NCBI GenBank assembly: GCA_945878375.1
Contig: CAMDWG010000021.1
Location: forward strand, 1 to 58,351
Direction of reading: 5' to 3'
Length of the DNA: 58,351 nucleotides
From: Roseomonas mucosa
Lineage (GTDB): Bacteria > Pseudomonadota > Alphaproteobacteria > Acetobacterales > Acetobacteraceae
Below are positions 53,813 to 58,351 of the stretch, in pieces; the stretch's first letter is position 1; every line of letters starts with the position of its first letter. A program made the translations under genes and the position numbers. The notes below the pieces were generated by a model. It was not told the origin of the DNA and made no database searches. It saw nothing but the letters and a program-made list of their open reading frames with translations.

Positions 53813-53930
53813 CCTCAGGCGCCGGGCGCGGCCTCTGGCCACTTGGCTCGCCGCACAGGCGGCGGGCCGTATTCGCGGCCTCGGCCCGCGGTGCGGACCG
53901 CTTATTTGGGTGCCCTCAGGCGCCGGGCCG
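53813..53930. repeat. REP-like palindrome cluster (copy 2)
   Basis: It opens CCCTCAGGCGCCGGGCGCGGCC, contains GCCGC-ACAG-GCGGC and other imperfect palindromes, and closes with a second CCCTCAGGCGCCGGGC at about 53919, which also encodes the last residues (RPGA) of tadA. The cluster resembles those at 25252 and 54416 but is more degraded. Confidence 0.65.
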
Positions 53931-54386
53931 CGGCGGGCCATCGGTATCCCGCAGCGCGCCGAAGAAGTCGCGCAGCAGCCCCGCCGCCTCCTGCTCCCGC
54001 ACGCCGCCGACGACTTCGGGGGCGTGGTGGCAGGTGGGCTGGGCGTAGAAGCGCGGCCCGTGTTCCACCGCGCCGCCCTTCGGGTCATAGGCGCCGAACA
54101 CCACGCGCCGGACGCGGAAGAAGCTGGCTGCGGCGGCGCACATCGCGCAAGGTTCCAGCGTGACCCAGAGCGTCGCCCCAGGCAGCAGCTTGTCGCCGGT
54201 GGCGGCGGCGGCGGCGCGGAGCGCCAGCACCTCGGCATGCGCGCTGGGGTCGCGCCTTGCTTCCACCTCATTGCCCGCGCGCGCCAGCACGGCGCCGGCC
54301 GCATCGGTCACCACGGCGCCCACCGGCACCTCTCCGCGGGCGGCGGCGGCGCGGGCTTCGGCGAAGGCGATCTCCAGCGGGGTCAT
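53916..54386 (-). CDS. tadA: tRNA-specific adenosine deaminase TadA
   Basis: TadA makes inosine at the wobble position of tRNA-Arg. The 156-residue zinc deaminase has HAEVLAL with the zinc His and catalytic Glu, and the PCAMC pair in TLEPCAMCAAA, with GAYDPKGGAVEHG typical of TadA. Its 3' end lies inside the REP-like cluster, so the last residues may vary between strains. In alphaproteobacteria it neighbours rluB and rsmD, as here. Confidence 0.92.
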   Translation of the reverse strand: MTPLEIAFAEARAAAARGEVPVGAVVTDAAGAVLARAGNEVEARRDPSAHAEVLALRAAAAATGDKLLPGATLWVTLEPCAMCAAAASFFRVRRVVFGAYDPKGGAVEHGPRFYAQPTCHHAPEVVGGVREQEAAGLLRDFFGALRDTDGPPRPGA

Positions 54387-54393
54387 ATGAAGC

Positions 54394-54502
54394 GTATGAA
54401 GGCTGCGCCTTCATACCCCTCAAGCGCCGGGCGCGGCCTCCGGCCGCTTGGCTTCGCCGCATACGCGGCGGCGGCCATTCGGCCGCTCGCCCCTTCGGGG
54501 CG
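54394..54502. repeat. REP-like palindrome cluster (copy 3)
   Basis: Five perfect palindromes follow one another: GTATGAAGGC-TGC-GCCTTCATAC (54394-54416), GCGGCC-TCC-GGCCGC (54433-54447), GCCGC-ATAC-GCGGC (54456-54469), GCGGCC-ATTC-GGCCGC (54471-54486) and CGCCCC-TTC-GGGGCG (54488-54502). It lies between tadA and the divergent C26 peptidase gene, where promoters would be expected. Confidence 0.8.
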
Positions 54503-54577
54503 CAGGCCAGCACTTCCTGCGATGCACATCATGCCCCATGCTTGCCGCGACACGGGCCGAAGGTCTAGCAAGGCGCA

Positions 54578-55294
54578 ATGCCCCTCCGCCCCATGATCGG
54601 CGTGACCCTGGATGCGGAACCGGCCGGCGGCTGGTCGAAGCTGCCCTGGTACGCCCTGCGCCAGAACTACTTCGCCGCCGTGATCGCGGCCGGCGGCCTG
54701 CCCGTCGCGCTGCCGCACCACCCGGACCTCGCGTCCGAGTATCTCAGCCGCCTCGACGGGCTGCTGGTGACCGGCGGCGCCTTCGATGTCGATCCGGCGC
54801 TCTGGGGCGGCGGGCCGCCGCATCCGAAGGTCACGCTGAAGCCCGGCCGGACGGATTTCGAACTGGCGGCGGTGCGGGCGGCGCTGTCCCGCGACATGCC
54901 CGTGCTCGGTATCTGCGGCGGGCAGCAATTGCTGGCCGTCGCCTTCGGCGGCACGCTGATCCAGCACATCCCCGACGAGGTCGCGGGCGCGCTGGCGCAT
55001 GAACAGCCCAATCCGCGCACCGAACCGGGCCATGAGGTCGCGGTCGCCCCGGATACGCTGCTGGCGGCGATCGTGGGCGCGACGCGGCTGGCGGTGAACA
55101 GCGCGCACCATCAGGCGGTGGCGACGCCGGGCGATGGCGCCGTGGTCAATGCCCTGGCCCCGGATGGCGTGGTGGAAGGCCTGGAGCATCCCGGCTACCG
55201 CTTCGCGCTCGGCGTGCAATGGCATCCGGAATATGCGGTGGACCCGCGCGATCCGGCGATCTTCGACGCCTTCGTCAGGGCGGCCGCGGCATGA
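54578..55294 (+). CDS. Gamma-glutamyl-gamma-aminobutyrate hydrolase family (peptidase C26)
   Basis: The 238-residue class I glutamine-amidotransferase-fold protein has the nucleophile Cys in GICGGQQLLAVAFGG and the catalytic His/Glu in VQWHPEYAV. It opens PMIGVTLDAEPAGGWSKLPWYALRQNY, as in PuuD-type hydrolases that release GABA or other amines from gamma-glutamyl conjugates. No putrescine genes adjoin it, so substrate is open. Its stop overlaps the next start (ATGA). Confidence 0.88.
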   Translation: MPLRPMIGVTLDAEPAGGWSKLPWYALRQNYFAAVIAAGGLPVALPHHPDLASEYLSRLDGLLVTGGAFDVDPALWGGGPPHPKVTLKPGRTDFELAAVRAALSRDMPVLGICGGQQLLAVAFGGTLIQHIPDEVAGALAHEQPNPRTEPGHEVAVAPDTLLAAIVGATRLAVNSAHHQAVATPGDGAVVNALAPDGVVEGLEHPGYRFALGVQWHPEYAVDPRDPAIFDAFVRAAAA

Positions 55295-56289
55295 GCGACG
55301 AACAGGACGACGACGCTGCAGGCGACGCGACAGAAGACGCCGCGCGCGGCGAGCGGATCGCGCCGGAGGCGCGTGGGGAAAGGATCGCGAAGTATCTCGC
55401 CCGCGCCGGCATCGCCTCCCGCCGCGACGCGGAGAAGCTGATCGCCGATGGCAAGGTCAAGCTGAACGGCAAGCTGGTGGACACGCCCGCCACCTTCGTC
55501 AGCCCCGGCGACCGCATCAGCGTGGAGGGCAAGCCGGTCGCGGCACCCGAGCGCACGCGGCTGTTCCGCTACCACAAGCCCGAAGGGCTGGTGACCACCC
55601 ATCGCGACCCCCAGGGCCGCCCCACGGTGTTCGAGAAGCTGCCGCCCGGCCTGCCGCGCGTGGTTTCCATCGGGCGGCTCGACCTGACCTCCGAAGGGCT
55701 GCTGCTGCTGACCAATGACGGCGCGCTGGCCCGGCGGCTGGAACTGCCCACCAATGCCTGGCTCCGGCGTTACCGCGTGCGCGTCTTCGGCGCGGTGGAT
55801 GAACGGCAGCTGGCCTATCTGGCGCGCGGCATCACCATCGACGGCGTCGCCTATGGCCCGATCGAGGCCGGGCTCGACAGCCGCCAGGGCGCCAATGCCT
55901 GGCTGACGGTGAGCCTGAAGGAAGGCAAGAACCGCGAGATCCGACGCGTTATGGCGCATCTCGGCCTGCAGGTGACGCGGCTGATCCGCGTGGCCTACGG
56001 CCCCTTCCAGCTCGGCGCCCTGCCCAAGGCGGGGGTCGAGGAGGTGCATCCGCGCATCCTGCGCGAACAGCTCGGCATCGGGGAAAAGCCGCAGCGCCAG
56101 CGCGCCCGCGACATCGCCGCCGCCGCCGCCGCCGCTTCCGCCGCGGCGGAAGCGCCGCCCGAGCCGCCGAAGCCCACGCAAAAGCCCTCTGGGCCCGTGC
56201 GCGGGCGGACCATCCCGCGCGCCCGCAACGCCGAACCCCGCAGGCCGGGCCGTGCTGCGAATCGTCGCCGGCCGCCATCGCGGCCGTAG
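55291..56289 (+). CDS. rluB: 23S rRNA pseudouridine synthase, RluB/RsuA family
   Basis: The 332-residue protein has an N-terminal S4 RNA-binding domain (about 30-85, ERIAKYLARAGIASRRDAEKLIADGKVKLNG) and an RsuA-type catalytic domain with the active-site Asp in SIGRLDLTSEGLLLLT and the motif EGKNREIRR. A Pro/Ala/Arg-rich basic tail follows (from about residue 265). Its start overlaps the C26 peptidase stop, and its tail overlaps the start of rsmD by 38 bases. Confidence 0.93.
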   Translation: MSDEQDDDAAGDATEDAARGERIAPEARGERIAKYLARAGIASRRDAEKLIADGKVKLNGKLVDTPATFVSPGDRISVEGKPVAAPERTRLFRYHKPEGLVTTHRDPQGRPTVFEKLPPGLPRVVSIGRLDLTSEGLLLLTNDGALARRLELPTNAWLRRYRVRVFGAVDERQLAYLARGITIDGVAYGPIEAGLDSRQGANAWLTVSLKEGKNREIRRVMAHLGLQVTRLIRVAYGPFQLGALPKAGVEEVHPRILREQLGIGEKPQRQRARDIAAAAAAASAAAEAPPEPPKPTQKPSGPVRGRTIPRARNAEPRRPGRAANRRRPPSRP

Positions 56290-56821
56290 GCTGCTCGCGC
56301 CCCCCGGCGAGACGACGCGCCCGACGGCGGAGCGCGTGCGCCAGGCGCTGTTCGACATGCTGTGGCACGCGCCCTGGGCGGGGCGCGAAAGCCTGGACGG
56401 CGCCCGCGTGCTGGACGCCTTCGCCGGCACCGGCGCGCTGGGGCTGGAGGCGCTGTCGCGCGGCGCGGCGCAGGCCACCTTCATCGAGCCCGATCGCGCG
56501 GCGCTCGCCGCGCTGCGGCGGAACATCACGACGCTGGGGGAGGAGGAGCGCACACGGGTGATCCCAGGCGACGCCACCCGCCCGCCCGCTGCGTCCGCGC
56601 CGTGTTCGCTGCTGCTGCTCGACCCGCCCTATGGGAAGGATCTGGTGCCGCGCGCGCTGGCGGCGCTCCAGGCCGGCGGCTGGATCGCGCCGGGCGCGCT
56701 GGTGGTGGCCGAGGTCGCGAAGGCCGATCCGCTGGACGCACCGGGCTTCGAGGCCCTGGCGGAACGCGCGCATGGCGCGGCGCGCGTGGTGTTCCTGAGG
56801 GCGGTCACTCCCCCAGCCTGA
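56252..56821 (+). CDS. rsmD: 16S rRNA (guanine966-N2)-methyltransferase RsmD
   Basis: RsmD methylates G966 of 16S rRNA in the 30S subunit. The 189-residue protein starts at GTG 56252 with MLRIVAGRHRGRRLLAPPGETTRPTAERVRQALFD, the family hallmark, and has the SAM motif LDAFAGTGALGLEALSRGA and catalytic LLLLDPPYGKD. The start lies inside the rluB tail. Its 3' end overlaps the convergent glycosyltransferase by 17 bases. Confidence 0.95.
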   Translation: MLRIVAGRHRGRRLLAPPGETTRPTAERVRQALFDMLWHAPWAGRESLDGARVLDAFAGTGALGLEALSRGAAQATFIEPDRAALAALRRNITTLGEEERTRVIPGDATRPPAASAPCSLLLLDPPYGKDLVPRALAALQAGGWIAPGALVVAEVAKADPLDAPGFEALAERAHGAARVVFLRAVTPPA

Positions 56822-58157
56822 CGCCGAGCTTCGCGTAGAGATCCACCAGGCGCTTGCCATAGGCATCGGGGCTGAACAGCGCCGCCTGCTTCGGCCCGCG
56901 CCCGGACAGCGTCGCGCGCAGTGCCGCATCGCTGTCCAGCGCCTGGATCGCCTCGGCCATCGCGCGCGTATCGTAGGGATCGACCAGCAGCGCCGCATCG
57001 CCCGCCACTTCCGGCAGGGAGGAGGTGTTGGAGGTCATGACCGGCGTGCCAAGCTGCAACGCCTCGAGCACCGGCAGGCCGAAGCCCTCATAGAGCGAGG
57101 GGAACAGCAGCGCCCGCGCGCCACGGATCAGGCCCAGCAGCAGGCTGAAGGGAACGTAGTCGATCAGGATCACACGGTCGCGCAGCCGGCGCGTCAGCCC
57201 CTGCACGCCTTCCGTCGGGCCGCGCGGGATGAAGTCCCGCCGGTCATCCTCGTAGAGCAGCCCGAGTTCCTGGTGCGAGTTCCAGGCATGCTTGCCGCAG
57301 ATCACCAGCGGATGTTGCGAGCCCGAGCCCAGATAGGCCTCGATCAGGCGGCCGATGTTCTTCTTCGGCTCGATCGCGCCGAAGAACAGGAAATACTGCT
57401 GCCATTCGAGCCCGAAGCCGCCCTGCAATTCGCCCCGCACCAGGGCTTCCGGCTTGGCCGCGACGCGGTCCGGCATCTCCACGGCCTGGTAGGTGTTCGT
57501 CACCTTCTCGGGTGCGACATCGAGCAGGTTGATGATGTCGCGCCGCGACGCCTCGCTGACTGTCACGATATGCGCCGCACGTTCGGCGATGGCGCGCACC
57601 AGCTTCAGGTAGCGCCGCTTCTTGTCGAGCGTGGTGTAGGGCAGGCGCAACGGCACGAGGTCGTGGATGGTGTAGATGTTCTCCACGCCCGGGACCTCGA
57701 GCGGCAGCGGGTAGGTCCAATGCATCAGCCTTGGATGGCCGGGCAGCTTCACCTTGCCGAAGCGCTTGGCGGAGCCGAAGCCGAGCGAGGCGGCGGCGAA
57801 CATCCCCGGCACGTTCCAGAGCCGGTCGAAGGACGGCAGGCGTCCGCCCAGCGCGGCGATCTCCACCTTGCCGCTGACCGGCACCTCCGTAGCCTCGATC
57901 CCGCTCCGCATCTTCCAGACGCTGCGCCAGTCGGAGATCGGGCGCTTCCACCAGGGCTCCGTGCTGCGCGGGTCGAAGAAGGTCACTTCCCGCAGCAGCG
58001 GATCGGTGCCGGATGAAGAACGCTGGCCGTAGAGGACGCCAACCTCCGCGCCGAGCGTGCGCAACTGCTTCGAGAGGCTGCGCGAATAGGTCGCGACCCC
58101 GGTCCCGCGCTCCAGCGCGAGATTATAGCCATCGATCGCGATGAGCGGCCTGTCCAC
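56805..58157 (-). CDS. Glycosyltransferase family 4 protein
   Basis: The 450-residue GT4 (GT-B fold) enzyme has YFLFFGAIEPKKNIGRLIEAY in the nucleotide-sugar half, FPSLYEGFGLPVLEALQLGTPVMTSN with the EX7E-type glutamates, and LPEVAGDAALLVDPYD. It begins with MDRPLIAIDGYNLALERGTGVATYSR, typical of bacterial mannosyl- or rhamnosyltransferases. Start is GTG 58157, preceded by GGAGGATAGAC. It may add sugars to the same surface polymer as the capsule locus, but it lies 4 kb away. Element copy C lies about 45 bases upstream. Confidence 0.92.
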   Translation of the reverse strand: MDRPLIAIDGYNLALERGTGVATYSRSLSKQLRTLGAEVGVLYGQRSSSGTDPLLREVTFFDPRSTEPWWKRPISDWRSVWKMRSGIEATEVPVSGKVEIAALGGRLPSFDRLWNVPGMFAAASLGFGSAKRFGKVKLPGHPRLMHWTYPLPLEVPGVENIYTIHDLVPLRLPYTTLDKKRRYLKLVRAIAERAAHIVTVSEASRRDIINLLDVAPEKVTNTYQAVEMPDRVAAKPEALVRGELQGGFGLEWQQYFLFFGAIEPKKNIGRLIEAYLGSGSQHPLVICGKHAWNSHQELGLLYEDDRRDFIPRGPTEGVQGLTRRLRDRVILIDYVPFSLLLGLIRGARALLFPSLYEGFGLPVLEALQLGTPVMTSNTSSLPEVAGDAALLVDPYDTRAMAEAIQALDSDAALRATLSGRGPKQAALFSPDAYGKRLVDLYAKLGVRLGE

Positions 58158-58202
58158 GTCTATCCTCCGCCATGGCCGGATGAGGCCGTCAGGGGAACCC
58201 TT

Positions 58203-58351
58203 AGAGACCGTTTGAGAACACCGGACGGGTCGGTTCCGCGGGTTTTTTCCGCCCCTGCGGCGTCAGCGGACTTGCCGATGCAACCAGCATCGGCCGCATC
58301 CGCTTCCTGGCAGGGACGAAAAATCCCCTGCGGACCCTCAGCCGCCGGCAT
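58203..58351 (-). mobile_element. Palindromic coding element, copy C (cut by window end)
   Basis: It starts at the intact terminal repeat AGAGACCGTTTGAGAA (58203-58218) and runs to the window edge, missing about 15 bases if it is the same length as the others. It has the central hairpin GCCGATGC-AACCA-GCATCGGC. By eye it differs from copy A at only about seven of 149 positions. The minus strand encodes MPAAEGPQGIFRPCQEADAA through GVLKRSLR, running into a short tail that ends at 58160, three bases before the glycosyltransferase start. Confidence 0.85.

Overview
The window is about 58 kb of very GC-rich alphaproteobacterial chromosome. Gene content and order suggest an Acetobacteraceae (Roseomonas-like) bacterium: the rodZ-ispG-hisS-prfA-prmC-DUF4167 run, the lysC/ubiG pair, the DUF1178-grxC-comF-methyltransferase run, tadA-rluB-rsmD, a Bug-type solute-binding protein and an RTX protein ending in a Hint domain. 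The taxon is inferred from content, not from a marker-gene comparison.

Layout. 0.2-2.8 kb: clpB (minus). 2.9-11.8 kb: accessory block with a MOSC protein, a receiver/pseudokinase plus sensor kinase operon, a 1132-residue RTX-Hint protein and an OmpR-type regulator. 12-21.6 kb: minus-strand housekeeping run lysC, flavin oxidoreductase, rodZ, ispG, MNT/HEPN module, hisS, prfA, prmC, DUF4167. The HEPN toxin gene in it is a pseudogene with three visible lesions. 21.7-24.5 kb: ubiG and a nucleobase permease with an extra C-terminal region. 24.6-28.6 kb: minus-strand DUF1178, grxC, comF, a four-domain rhodanese and a thiol dioxygenase. 28.7-41.1 kb: mostly plus-strand genes (methyltransferase, map, DUF2306, radC, trypsin-like protease, DEAD-box helicase, acyl-CoA dehydrogenase, DUF2721, RlmD-like RNA methyltransferase, lipoprotein-like hydrolase, metallo-beta-lactamase-fold protein). 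41.1-52.6 kb: capsule locus of the ABC-transporter type (kpsC on minus; lipoprotein, kpsM, kpsT, kpsE-like and kpsD/wza-like on plus), followed by a TPR glycosyltransferase and a GDP-mannose-forming enzyme. 52.8-58.2 kb: Bug-type binding protein, tadA, a C26 peptidase, rluB-like, rsmD and a second GT4 glycosyltransferase.

The most unusual observation is a dispersed, roughly 164-bp, full-length imperfect palindrome with 16-bp terminal inverted repeats. Three copies lie at 38804-38967, 47111-47274 and 58203 to the window edge. It has no stop codon in the frames that matter on either strand. In two copies it reads in frame straight into the hydrophobic core of an export signal, so the element itself encodes the start or n-region (ending K-R-S-L) of a putative lipoprotein and of the capsule-export outer-membrane protein. 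It behaves like a protein-coding palindromic element inserted into signal-peptide leaders.

Other repeats are REP-like clusters of small palindromes at gene ends (25.3, 53.8 and 54.4 kb), a five-copy 26-bp hairpin array upstream of ispG, and several 15-26 bp tandem repeats. Convergent genes are separated by clear hairpins at 7370-7408 and 41081-41109. No rRNA, tRNA, CRISPR array or transposase gene was seen.
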